Below, piece after piece: positions 16,494-24,523 of a stretch of DNA of 64,000 nt. Where the stretch lies: NCBI RefSeq assembly GCF_900102505.1, contig NZ_FMVT01000003.1:186001-250000 (forward strand), written 5' to 3'. The notes below the pieces were generated by a model. It was not told the DNA's origin. It worked only from the letters and a program-made list of their open reading frames with translations, and made no database searches. The position numbers were made by a program, and so were the translations under genes. The stretch comes from Paracoccus tibetensis. GTDB lineage: Bacteria; Pseudomonadota; Alphaproteobacteria; Rhodobacterales; Rhodobacteraceae. The stretch's first letter is position 1; each line of letters opens with the position of its first letter.

Positions 16494-16522
16494 GCGCGGC
16501 CGGCAGGCTAGGCCGGCCGCGC
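16494..16522 (-). terminator. GC-rich hairpin between the MFS gene and the HAD phosphatase gene
   Basis: GCGCGGCCGGC (16494-16504) and GCCGGCCGCGC (16512-16522) form an 11-bp perfect stem with a 7-base loop, just past the MFS gene's stop. There is no T-run, so it may be a weak terminator or an mRNA end-stabiliser. Confidence 0.4.
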
Positions 16523-16534
16523 GGGAAGGTCAAA

Positions 16535-17791
16535 TCACGCGGCGGCGGCGGCGGCCGGCGCGGGCATCCGCAGCGGCGCCTCGCGCACGGGCAGGTGGAT
16601 CAGCGCGCTGAAGGCGCCGACGCCGACCCCGATCCACCAGACCAGCAGGTAGTCGCCCGACACGTCATAGAGCCAGCCGCCCAGCCAGACGCCGAGGAAG
16701 CTGCCGATCTGGTGGCTCAGGAACACGAAGCCATAGAGCGTGCCCATGTAGCGCAGCCCGTAGATATAGGCGACGAGGCCCGAGGTCAGCGGCACCGTCG
16801 CCAGCCACAGCGCGCCCATGACCAGCGAGAACACGATGACGCTCGCCGGGGTGATCGGGTTCAGGATGAAGGCCGCGGCGGCGATGGTCCGCAGCGTGTA
16901 GATCCCCGCAAGCAGGTATTTCTTGGTATAGCGCTTGCCCAGCCAGCCGGCAAAGATCGCCCCGCCGATGTTCGCCAGCCCGATCAGCGAGATCGCGACC
17001 GCCCCAAGCGCCGAGGTCGTGGTGATCCCGAGGCCTGCCAGCATCCCGCCCGGCTCGATCGGGCCGCACATCTCGGTGATCATGGCGGGGAAGTGGGCGG
17101 TGATGAAGCCGAGCTGATAGCCGCAGGAGAAGAAGCCCGCGAAGATCATCAGGTAGGACGGATCGCGGAAGGCGCGCTTCAGCACCGTGCCCATGCTGGC
17201 CTCCAGCGTCGCGGGGCTGGCGGGACGGCCGCTGCCCAGCATCGGCAGGAAGAACATCGTGCTCAGCACGATCACGCCGAAGATGATGAAGACCGACTGC
17301 CAGTGATAGAAGGCCAAGAGGATCTCGGCCAGCGGCGCGCCGAAGACCTGGCCCGCCGAGCCCGCGGCGGTGGCGATTCCGAGCGCGAGCGAGCGGTTCT
17401 CGTCGCTCGCGGCGCGGCCCACGACGGCCAGGATCACCCCGAAGCCGGTGCCGGCGATGCCGAAGCCGACCATGATCTCCAGCAGCTGGACGCCCGCCGG
17501 TGTCGTCGCGAAGGCCGTCAGGATCAGCCCCGCGCTGTAGAGCAGCGCGCCGAGGATGATCGCCCACCGGTCGCCCCACCGTTCGGCCAGCGCGCCGAAG
17601 ATCGGCTGGCCGATGCCCCAGGCCAGGTTCTGGATCGCGATGGCCAGCGAGAACTCGGCCCGCGGCCAGCCGAAATCCTCGGCCACCGGGATCTGGAAGA
17701 CGCCGAAACTGGCGCGGAGCGCGAAGTTGATCAGCAGGATGAGAGAGCCCCCGATCAGGACGGGGGTGAAGAGGCGCGCGTTGGCGGACAT
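16535..17791 (-). CDS. MFS transporter
   Basis: This 418-residue inner-membrane protein of the major facilitator superfamily has about 12 hydrophobic segments. It contains LAIAIQNLAWGIGQPIFGAL near TM2, the loop ALAERWGDRWAI (the usual GxxxDRxGRR region) and VGFGIAGTGFGVILAVVGRAA in TM4. It resembles the oxalate/formate-antiporter-like and NNP-independent MFS types; the substrate is not clear. The start at 17791 is preferred over the upstream in-frame ATG because the N-terminus then begins MSANARLFTPVLIGGSLILL. Its ribosome-binding site lies in a hairpin (see next entry). Confidence 0.85.
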   Translation of the reverse strand: MSANARLFTPVLIGGSLILLINFALRASFGVFQIPVAEDFGWPRAEFSLAIAIQNLAWGIGQPIFGALAERWGDRWAIILGALLYSAGLILTAFATTPAGVQLLEIMVGFGIAGTGFGVILAVVGRAASDENRSLALGIATAAGSAGQVFGAPLAEILLAFYHWQSVFIIFGVIVLSTMFFLPMLGSGRPASPATLEASMGTVLKRAFRDPSYLMIFAGFFSCGYQLGFITAHFPAMITEMCGPIEPGGMLAGLGITTTSALGAVAISLIGLANIGGAIFAGWLGKRYTKKYLLAGIYTLRTIAAAAFILNPITPASVIVFSLVMGALWLATVPLTSGLVAYIYGLRYMGTLYGFVFLSHQIGSFLGVWLGGWLYDVSGDYLLVWWIGVGVGAFSALIHLPVREAPLRMPAPAAAAAA

Positions 17792-17796
17792 GGAAA

Positions 17797-17821
17797 GAGG
17801 CTCCGGATGGCTCGGAGCCTC
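17797..17821 (-). promoter_or_regulatory. Hairpin covering the Shine-Dalgarno of the MFS gene
   Basis: GAGGCTCCG (17797-17805) and CGGAGCCTC (17813-17821) form a 9-bp perfect inverted repeat with a 7-base loop. On the minus-strand mRNA the 3' arm contains the GGAG that would be the ribosome-binding site, and it ends 5 bases before the ATG. Closed, it would block translation initiation, so a translational switch or attenuator is suspected. Confidence 0.5.
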
Positions 17822-17879
17822 AGCCTTGGCGCGTCGGATGCGGCCGGTCAATCACGCAATTGTATGGCCGCAATCAGCC

Positions 17880-18467
17880 TCAGCGGTTCAGCGCGTTCTG
17901 GATCGAGAAGCGCGAGGCCGGGATCGAGCCGCCCTTCTGCATCTCGCCCAGGATCACCGTGGTCTTCTGGCCGCTGTCGTCGGTGACGATCCACTGGCGC
18001 AGCTCGGTCGGGGCGCTGAAGACCATCTGGATGTTGCCGTTCTGCGGCCGCTGCGGGTCCTGCGCGGTGACGATGGTGGCGTTGTTCTGCTCGGTATGGT
18101 TGGTCACCATGCCGGGACGGCCGAGATTCACGTTGGCGTCCAGGATGATCGACAGCGGCGTCTGCGACAACGGGTATTGCTGCGGCCCACTGTTCGACTT
18201 GCCGTCGAAGATCGCCACGTTCCCGCCCGAGGCGAGGACCAGCGTGTTGTCGTTGTTGTACTCGAACCGCACGCGGCCCGGGCGCTGGATGTAGACCGTC
18301 CCGGTCGAGATGGTCCCGTCGGGATTCACCTGCGTGAAGGGCGAGGTGACCGTCGTCAGGCTGTTCAGGTAGCGCGAGATCTCGTTGAGTGAAATTCTCT
18401 CGGCCATTGCCGGGAAGGCCATGGCGAGGGTGAGGACGGGCGCAAGAGCGAGGGAGCGTATGTTCAT
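17880..18467 (-). CDS. lolA: Outer-membrane lipoprotein carrier protein LolA
   Basis: This 195-residue periplasmic chaperone carries lipoproteins from LolCDE to the outer membrane. The signal peptide ends at AMAERIS. The LolA beta-barrel signature follows: FTQVNPDGTISTGTVYIQRP, GRVRFEYNNDNTLVLASGG and FDGKSNSGPQQYPLSQTPL. Length is normal for the alphaproteobacterial family. It is followed after a gap by the MFS gene on the same strand. Confidence 0.9.
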   Translation of the reverse strand: MNIRSLALAPVLTLAMAFPAMAERISLNEISRYLNSLTTVTSPFTQVNPDGTISTGTVYIQRPGRVRFEYNNDNTLVLASGGNVAIFDGKSNSGPQQYPLSQTPLSIILDANVNLGRPGMVTNHTEQNNATIVTAQDPQRPQNGNIQMVFSAPTELRQWIVTDDSGQKTTVILGEMQKGGSIPASRFSIQNALNR

Positions 18468-18590
18468 GGCGCCATTCTTATCCTTCTCGGGTTTTCATGC
18501 ACATCACGTCTCGAGGACGGTTGCACGGGGGAATGATCGCGCCGCCGTGACGGTTCCGACGCCATTGTTTCAGCACCGGCGCCTTGCATG

Positions 18591-18614
18591 GAACGTATAG
18601 GGAACCTATGTTCC
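18591..18614 (+). promoter_or_regulatory. LexA (SOS) box upstream of the rSAM-udgX operon
   Basis: GAAC at 18591-18594 and GAAC at 18602-18605 are separated by exactly 7 bases. This is the direct repeat GAAC-N7-GAAC (GTTC-N7-GTTC on the other strand), the established LexA site of alphaproteobacteria. The second half also joins a dyad, GGAAC-N4-GTTCC, at 18601-18614. The site ends 13 bases before the ATG of the radical-SAM gene, so LexA binding should repress this DNA-repair operon. Confidence 0.75.
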
Positions 18615-18618
18615 GAAA

Positions 18619-19851
18619 ATGGCGCAGCGCACCCTTCAAGAGAAGCTCGCGATCCTGTCGGACGCGGCAAAATACGACGCCTCCTGCGCCTCCAGCGGGA
18701 CCACGCGGCGCGATTCGCGCTCGGGCGGGATCGGCTCGGCGGGCGGCACCGGGATCTGCCACGCCTACACGCCGGACGGGCGCTGCATCAGCCTGCTGAA
18801 GATCCTGATGACGAACTTCTGCATCTACGACTGCGCCTATTGCATCAACCGCGTCAGCAGCAACGTCGAGCGCGCGCGCTTCTCTCCCGAAGAGGTCGTG
18901 AAGCTGACGTTGGAGTTCTACCGCCGCAACATGATCGAGGGGCTGTTCCTCAGCTCGGGCATCATCAAGAGCCCCGACCAGACGATGGGCGACATGGTCC
19001 GCATCGCGCGGATGCTGCGCGTCGATCACGGCTTCAAGGGCTACATCCACCTCAAGACCATCCCCGACGCCGCCCCCGAGCTGGTGGCCGAGGCAGGGCT
19101 GCTGGCCGACCGCCTGTCGGTGAACATCGAGCTGCCGCGGGACGACTCGATCCGCCGCCTCGCGCCGGAGAAGCGCCCCGAGACGATCCGCGCCGCCATG
19201 GCCGACGTGCGTCTGGCGCAGGAGGCGTCGAAGGAGAAAACCCATACCGGCAAGCGTCCGCCGCGCTTCGCCCCCGCCGGCCAGTCCACGCAGATGATCG
19301 TCGGCGCGGACGCGACGACCGACCGGCAGATCCTGAAGACCTCGGCCAATCTCTATACCGGCTACCGGCTGCGGCGGGTTTATTACTCGGCCTTCTCGCC
19401 CATCCCCGACAGCACCGCCGCCCTGCCGCTGGTCAAGCCGCCCCTGATGCGCGAGCACCGGCTCTACCAGGCCGACTGGCTGATGCGCTTCTACGGCTTC
19501 GAGGCGGACGAGATCGGCGCCGCCCACCCCTCGGGCAATCTCGACCTCGCCATCGACCCGAAGCTTGCCTGGGCGTTGGCCAACCGCGCGCAGTTCCCGG
19601 TGGACGTGACCCGCGCCACCCGCGAGGCGCTGCTGCGCGTGCCGGGCTTCGGCACCAAGACCGTGGACCGCATCCTCGCCGCCCGCCGCAACGGCCCGGT
19701 GCGCTACGCGGACCTCCTGCGGATGGGCGCGATCATGTCCAAGGCCCAGCCCTTCGTCACGCTGCCCGACTGGCGCCCCGGCGCATTGACCGACAGCGAC
19801 AGCCTGCGCGCCCGCTTCGCCCCGGCGCCCGAGCAGCTGAGTCTTTTCTGA
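18619..19851 (+). CDS. Putative DNA modification/repair radical SAM protein
   Basis: This 410-residue radical-SAM enzyme has the cluster motif CIYDCAYC, with Cys68, Cys72 and Cys75 binding a 4Fe-4S cluster. The N-terminus (MAQRTLQEKLAILSDAAKYD, then SSGTTRRDSRSGGIG) and a helix-hairpin-helix-like end (RVPGFGTKTVDRILAARRNG) fit the family that always sits next to a UdgX-type uracil-DNA glycosylase. The reaction is not known; DNA base modification or repair is predicted. No good Shine-Dalgarno precedes the ATG, because the LexA box occupies that place. Its stop overlaps the next start by one base. Confidence 0.9.
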   Translation: MAQRTLQEKLAILSDAAKYDASCASSGTTRRDSRSGGIGSAGGTGICHAYTPDGRCISLLKILMTNFCIYDCAYCINRVSSNVERARFSPEEVVKLTLEFYRRNMIEGLFLSSGIIKSPDQTMGDMVRIARMLRVDHGFKGYIHLKTIPDAAPELVAEAGLLADRLSVNIELPRDDSIRRLAPEKRPETIRAAMADVRLAQEASKEKTHTGKRPPRFAPAGQSTQMIVGADATTDRQILKTSANLYTGYRLRRVYYSAFSPIPDSTAALPLVKPPLMREHRLYQADWLMRFYGFEADEIGAAHPSGNLDLAIDPKLAWALANRAQFPVDVTRATREALLRVPGFGTKTVDRILAARRNGPVRYADLLRMGAIMSKAQPFVTLPDWRPGALTDSDSLRARFAPAPEQLSLF

Positions 19852-21278
19852 TGATCCGCGTCCCGCTGCCCCGCTTCGGCCGCTTCGACGCCTGGCGATC
19901 GGCGGCGCGGCAACTCGCCTCCTCCCGCACCGCGCCCGAAGTCGTGGCATGGCAGACGGACGACTCGGCTCCCGATCTCTTCGGCGCCGAGCCGATGCCT
20001 GCGGCCGGCGATGCGCCGGTGACGGCGACCAAGGACTTCCTCGACCTCGCCCGCCAGGTTGCCAGCCACTCCGACCCCGAGCGGTTCGCGCTGCTCTACA
20101 CCGCGCTCATCCGCCTGCAGGACCAGCGCGGCTTTCTGGCCAACCCCGCCGATCCGCTCACCGACCGCCTGTCGAAGATGGCGAAGTCGGTCCGCCGCGA
20201 CATCCACAAGATGCACGCCTTCGTGCGCTTCCACGAACTGCCCTCGGACGGCCTGCGCCGCAGCTTCGGCGCCTGGTTCGAGCCAGAGCACCCGATCCTC
20301 GAGGCCGGCACGCCCTTCTTCGCCAAGCGCTTCGCGGACATGGACTGGCTGATCGCCACGCCCGAGGGCATTGCCCGCTTCACCGGCGAGGCGATCAGCT
20401 ACGACCCGCCGGCGCCCCGCCCGGACCTGCCGGCGGATGCCAGCCACGGCCTCTGGGCGACCTATTTCGCCAACATCTTCAACCCGGCCCGGATCAAGAC
20501 CGACGCGATGCGGTCCGAGATGCCGAAGAAATACTGGAAGAACCTGCCCGAAACGCAGCTGATCCCCGACATGCTGTCGGACGCCCCTCGCCGCGTGCAG
20601 GCCATGGCCGATGCCGGCGCCTCGACCGCCCCCGCCCGCGCCGCCCGCATTACCGCCAAGATCCGTCCCATGCCCGACGACGCCACGCCCGAGACGCTGG
20701 AGCAGGCCGCCGCCCAGGCCAGCCACTGCACCCGCTGCGAGCTGTGCCATGCCGCCACCCAGACCGTCTGGGGCCAAGGCAACCCCCGGACCCCCCTGAT
20801 GATCGTGGGCGAAGCCCCGGGCGATCAGGAGGACCTGCAGGGCAAGCCCTTCGTCGGCCCTGCTGGCCAGCTCCTCCGCCAGTCGATGGAGAAGGCCGGC
20901 ATCGACCCGTCCCGCGCCTGGCTGACCAACGCGGTCAAGCACTTCCGCTTTACCCCGCGTGGCAAGCGCCGCATCCACCAGACGCCCGATGCCGGCCATG
21001 TCGAGGCCTGCAAGTGGTGGCTGACCCAAGAGCGCGGCTTCATCCAGCCGCGCCTCACCCTCGCCCTAGGCGCCACCGCCGCCCGCGCGCTGACCGGCAA
21101 CGCCAAGCCTCTCACCCCCCGCCGCGGCGGCATCGAGCCCGCGTTCGACGGCGGCGACACCCTCATCTCCTGGCACCCCAGCCTCATCCTGCGCCTGCGC
21201 GACGATGCCAAGGAGCAGGCGCTCCACGAGCTGCAATCGGACCTTGCCCGCGCCGCCGAGATGATATCACCTATGTGA
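19851..21278 (+). CDS. udgX: UdgX-type uracil-DNA glycosylase fused to a DUF4130-like domain
   Basis: This is a two-domain protein of 475 residues. Residues 1 to ~260 are the domain that partners the radical-SAM protein (LYTALIRLQDQRGF, SVRRDIHKMHAFVRF, WATYFANIFNPARIK). Residues ~285-475 are a family-4-like uracil-DNA glycosylase with Cys residues for a 4Fe-4S cluster (CTRCELC), GEAPGDQEDLQGKPFVGPAG at 320-339, and the R-loop KRRIHQ at 372-377. His376 in that loop is the residue that becomes covalently linked to DNA in UdgX. It therefore probably makes a suicidal cross-link at abasic or uracil sites. It is co-transcribed with the radical-SAM gene under the LexA box. Confidence 0.9.
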   Translation: MIRVPLPRFGRFDAWRSAARQLASSRTAPEVVAWQTDDSAPDLFGAEPMPAAGDAPVTATKDFLDLARQVASHSDPERFALLYTALIRLQDQRGFLANPADPLTDRLSKMAKSVRRDIHKMHAFVRFHELPSDGLRRSFGAWFEPEHPILEAGTPFFAKRFADMDWLIATPEGIARFTGEAISYDPPAPRPDLPADASHGLWATYFANIFNPARIKTDAMRSEMPKKYWKNLPETQLIPDMLSDAPRRVQAMADAGASTAPARAARITAKIRPMPDDATPETLEQAAAQASHCTRCELCHAATQTVWGQGNPRTPLMIVGEAPGDQEDLQGKPFVGPAGQLLRQSMEKAGIDPSRAWLTNAVKHFRFTPRGKRRIHQTPDAGHVEACKWWLTQERGFIQPRLTLALGATAARALTGNAKPLTPRRGGIEPAFDGGDTLISWHPSLILRLRDDAKEQALHELQSDLARAAEMISPM

Positions 21279-21307
21279 AAATATCCTGCGGGGGGAGTTG
21301 CCGCAGG
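21277..21307 (-). terminator. Terminator for the glutaminase gene
   Basis: CCTGCGG (21285-21291) pairs with CCGCAGG (21301-21307). On the minus strand the stem is followed by ATATTTTC. A second G/C hairpin (21312-21329) lies between it and the glutaminase stop. The end overlaps the last bases of udgX, so the convergent genes share this region. Confidence 0.5.
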
Positions 21308-21338
21308 CAACGGGGGGCGCAAAGCCCCCTGCGGCGTC

Positions 21339-22259
21339 TCAGCCGAAGACCGACCAGCCGGTGACTTCGGCCAGCCGCTCGGCCGCCAGCGTCCCCGCCA
21401 GAGAGTTGCCCCAGCCATCCAGCCCCGGCGACCAGATCCCGATCGAGGCCTTGCCCGGCGCGATCACCAGCAGCCCGCCGCCCACCCCGGACTTCGCCGG
21501 CATCCCCACCCGGAAGGCGAAATTGCCCGAGCCGTCATACTGCCCGCAGGTCATCATTAGCGCGTTGATCCGCCGCACCTTGCGCGGCGCGATCATCCGC
21601 GGCGCATCGGGCAGGCCTGCCAGGAACCGGCCGGCGCGGGCCAGCTGCACGCAGCTCATCTCGATGGCGCAGTGGTGGATATAGGTGCCGAGCGCGTGAT
21701 CGGGCGGGTTCCTCAGATTGCCGTAGCTGCGCAGGTAATGGACCAGCGCGGCGTTCCGGTGTCCCGTCTCGGCCTCGGACCTTGCCACCGCCTTGTCGAT
21801 ATGGATCGCGTCATCCTCGGCGGCGGCGCGGATGAAGCCCAGAAGCTCGGACAGGGCCTGGCGCGGCGTGCGGCCGGTCAGCAGCTCGTCGGTGACCACC
21901 AGCGCGCCGGCATTGATGAAGGGATTGCGCGGGCGGCCCTTCTCCTGCTCCAGCAGCAGGATGGAATCGAACCGGTCGCCCGAGGGCTCGCGCCCGACGC
22001 GCAGCCACAGCTGCTCGCCGATCCGGCCGAGGACGGCGGCCAGCGAGAAGACCTTGCTGACCGACTGGATCGAGAAGCCGGTTTCCGCGTCCCCCGCCGT
22101 CAGCAGCCGCCCATCGGGCAGCGCCACGGCGATTCCGAATTGCGCCGGATCGACACGCGCCAGCTCGGGGATGTAGTCGGCCACGCTGCCCCAGTCACCG
22201 GCAAGGCGGATCTCGTGGTTCAGGCGGTCGAGGAAGTCGGCCAGCGTCTCGGTCATCAT
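21339..22259 (-). CDS. glsA: Glutaminase A
   Basis: This 306-residue enzyme converts glutamine to glutamate and ammonia. It has the serine-beta-lactamase-like fold with the catalytic S-x-x-K motif in [13 protein letters not shown]. Other family blocks are [28 protein letters not shown] and [24 protein letters not shown]. The length is the usual ~305 residues. The gene stands alone on the minus strand between udgX and the UbiH-type gene. Confidence 0.95.
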   Translation of the reverse strand: MMTETLADFLDRLNHEIRLAGDWGSVADYIPELARVDPAQFGIAVALPDGRLLTAGDAETGFSIQSVSKVFSLAAVLGRIGEQLWLRVGREPSGDRFDSILLLEQEKGRPRNPFINAGALVVTDELLTGRTPRQALSELLGFIRAAAEDDAIHIDKAVARSEAETGHRNAALVHYLRSYGNLRNPPDHALGTYIHHCAIEMSCVQLARAGRFLAGLPDAPRMIAPRKVRRINALMMTCGQYDGSGNFAFRVGMPAKSGVGGGLLVIAPGKASIGIWSPGLDGWGNSLAGTLAAERLAEVTGWSVFG

Positions 22260-22304
22260 CGCCCCCGGGCTTTGCCGCCTGATGCCGCAGCGGCGCCGCT
22301 TTGG

Positions 22305-23528
22305 CTAGAGCGGTTGGCCCGCCAGCAGCCGCGGCATCGGCTGAACCGCAAGACCCGCCGCCTGCCGCATGAAGCCGCGGCGCAGCGCAGGCACGGCCGA
22401 AACGAGACCCATCCCCAGCCCGCGCAGCCCCGCGACCAGCGGGTTGTCCGTGCCGAAGAGCCGGTTCACCCCGTCCATCCCAAGCGCCAGCGCGGTGGCG
22501 TCGAAGCGGCGCCAGCCCTGGTAGCGCTCCAGCACCAGGCTCGTTCCGATGTCCTCGCCGCGCCGCGAGGCCTCGACCACCGCCTCGGCCAGGGCGGCGA
22601 CGTCGCGCAGCCCCAGGTTCAGACCCTGGCCCGCGATGGGATGCACCCCATGCGCCGCGTCCCCGACCAGCGCGACGCGCGGGGCGGCGTAGCGGTCGGC
22701 CAGCGACAGCGACAACGGATAGGAGAAGCGCGGCCCCGCCAGCGACAGATCACCGAGGAAGTCGCCGATGCGCGGGCGAAGGACGCGCAGGAAATCCGCG
22801 TCCGGCAGCGCGGCGATGGCGGCGGCATTTGCGCGCGTCTCGGACCAGACGATGCTGCTGCGGTTGCCCGGCAGGGGCAGGATCGCCAGCGGGCCGGTGG
22901 CCATGAAATACTGATGCGCGGTGGCCTCGTGCGGCAGCGTGTGATCGATCGCCGCGACCAGCGCCGTCTGGCCGTAGTCCCAGCCCTGCCGCGTGATCCC
23001 CGCCCGCCGCGCCACGCCCGAGCCGCGCCCGTCCGCCCCCACCAGCAGCGCCGCACGCAGGCTGCGCCCGTCCGACAGGTGCACGTCAATCCCCGCCTCG
23101 TCTGGCACCTGGCCCGTGACCGCGATGCCCGGCAGATGCGTTACCGCTCCCTCCATCGCCGCCAGCAGGGCGCGATAGAGGAAGCGGTCCTCGAGCATGT
23201 GGCCGACGGGGCCTTCCTCGATCTCGGCGCTGTCGAAATGCAGGAACAGCGGGCCTGCGCCCTCGCCGGGCTGGCCCTGGCTCGCCTTGACCTGCCGGAT
23301 CGGCTGCGCCTTGGGCGCCAGCCCCGGCCAGAGGTCCAGCGCCGCGAGCAGCCGCGTCGAGGCGACGGCCAGCGCATAGGCCCGCCCGTCGAAGCCGTCC
23401 TCGGCACGCGCCTCGGCGGGGCGGGGGTCCACCACGGCGATGCGCAGCCCCGCGCCGGCCAGCGCAAGCGCCAGAACCGGGCCGTTCAGCCCGCCTCCCG
23501 CGATGACGACGTCGAAATCCTGGCTCAT
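22305..23528 (-). CDS. UbiH/COQ6-type FAD-dependent ubiquinone hydroxylase
   Basis: This 407-residue flavoprotein monooxygenase has the FAD Rossmann motif DVVIAGGGLNGPVLALAL at its N-terminus and the second FAD motif ALVGDAAHGVHPIAGQGLN near residue 290. It probably hydroxylates the ubiquinone ring; which carbon (UbiH, UbiF or UbiL type) cannot be read from the sequence. Its ATG overlaps the stop of the upstream SDR gene. Confidence 0.88.
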   Translation of the reverse strand: MSQDFDVVIAGGGLNGPVLALALAGAGLRIAVVDPRPAEARAEDGFDGRAYALAVASTRLLAALDLWPGLAPKAQPIRQVKASQGQPGEGAGPLFLHFDSAEIEEGPVGHMLEDRFLYRALLAAMEGAVTHLPGIAVTGQVPDEAGIDVHLSDGRSLRAALLVGADGRGSGVARRAGITRQGWDYGQTALVAAIDHTLPHEATAHQYFMATGPLAILPLPGNRSSIVWSETRANAAAIAALPDADFLRVLRPRIGDFLGDLSLAGPRFSYPLSLSLADRYAAPRVALVGDAAHGVHPIAGQGLNLGLRDVAALAEAVVEASRRGEDIGTSLVLERYQGWRRFDATALALGMDGVNRLFGTDNPLVAGLRGLGMGLVSAVPALRRGFMRQAAGLAVQPMPRLLAGQPL

Positions 23529-24430
23529 GCGTCCGTTCCATCATGCGCCGCCGCCGGAGTCCATGCGGCACCGTCGCCCTCGGCCGCCAGAACGCCGGCG
23601 AGGCCGGTGCGATAGTCGGGGTAGAGCAGGCTCACGCCCAGCTCGGTCTTGATCCGGTCGTTCCGCACGCGCTTGCTGTCGGCGTAGAAGGACCGCGCCA
23701 TGGGCGACATCTTCGGCGCCGCGTCCTCGAAGGGCACGGCCGGCGGGACCGGCAGGCCCAGAAGATGCGCGGCGTGCTCGAGCACGTCCTGCGGCGGGGC
23801 GGGATCGTCGTCGCAGAGGTTGTAGATCCCGAGCGGCTGCGGCTGGTCGATCGAGGCCTTCAGCACCTGCGCGATGTCCTCGACGTGGATGCGCGAGAAC
23901 ACCTGGCCGGGCTTGACGATCCGCCGCGCGGTGCCGGCGCGCAGCTTTGCGAAGGGGCCGCGGCCCGGCCCGTAGATGCCGGCGAGGCGGAAGATGTGCA
24001 GCGGCAGGCCATGCGCCTTTGCCAGAGCCTGCCACGCCGCCTCGGCCCGGACGCGGGCCTGCCCGCGGGGGCCCGAGCCGTCCAGCTCGCTCTCCTCGTC
24101 CACCCAGCCCCCCTGCCGGTCGCCATAGACGCCGGTGGTGGAGAGATAGCCGAGCCAACGCAGCTTGGCCTGCGGCAGATCCTCGGCAAAGGCGGCCAGA
24201 ACCGGATCACCCGCCTCGGTCGGGGCGGCCGAGACAAGCACGGCCTCCGCGCGGGCCAGCGCCGCGCGCACCTCGTCCTCCTGCCCGGGCCAGAGCAGGG
24301 GTGTGGCGCCGGTGGCGGCGACGCGGGCCGTGTCCTCGCGCGTGGTGCCGGTGACGCGCCAGCCGGCCGCGGTCAGCAGCGGGGTGAGATGGCCGGCCGA
24401 ATAGCCGTGACCGAAAACAAGCATTTCCAT
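23525..24430 (-). CDS. SDR-family NAD(P)-dependent epimerase/oxidoreductase
   Basis: This 301-residue protein has a nucleotide-binding start, MLVFGHGYSAGHL (GxGxxG), plus the segments WLGYLSTTGVYGDRQGGWV and IFRLAGIYGPGRG that mark extended-SDR/YeeZ-like epimerases. TGVYG places the Tyr of the usual YxxxK, although the Lys is not obvious. The substrate is unknown. It is the first gene of a two-gene operon with the UbiH-type gene (ATGA overlap). Confidence 0.82.
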   Translation of the reverse strand: MEMLVFGHGYSAGHLTPLLTAAGWRVTGTTREDTARVAATGATPLLWPGQEDEVRAALARAEAVLVSAAPTEAGDPVLAAFAEDLPQAKLRWLGYLSTTGVYGDRQGGWVDEESELDGSGPRGQARVRAEAAWQALAKAHGLPLHIFRLAGIYGPGRGPFAKLRAGTARRIVKPGQVFSRIHVEDIAQVLKASIDQPQPLGIYNLCDDDPAPPQDVLEHAAHLLGLPVPPAVPFEDAAPKMSPMARSFYADSKRVRNDRIKTELGVSLLYPDYRTGLAGVLAAEGDGAAWTPAAAHDGTDA

Positions 24431-24523
24431 GACGGCAACCTAGCCGCGCCCCCGGCCGGGCGCCAGACGCTTGCCTGCCGCAGGCCGGGCTGGCAGTTTC
24501 GCGGCAACGAGAAGGACATCGCC

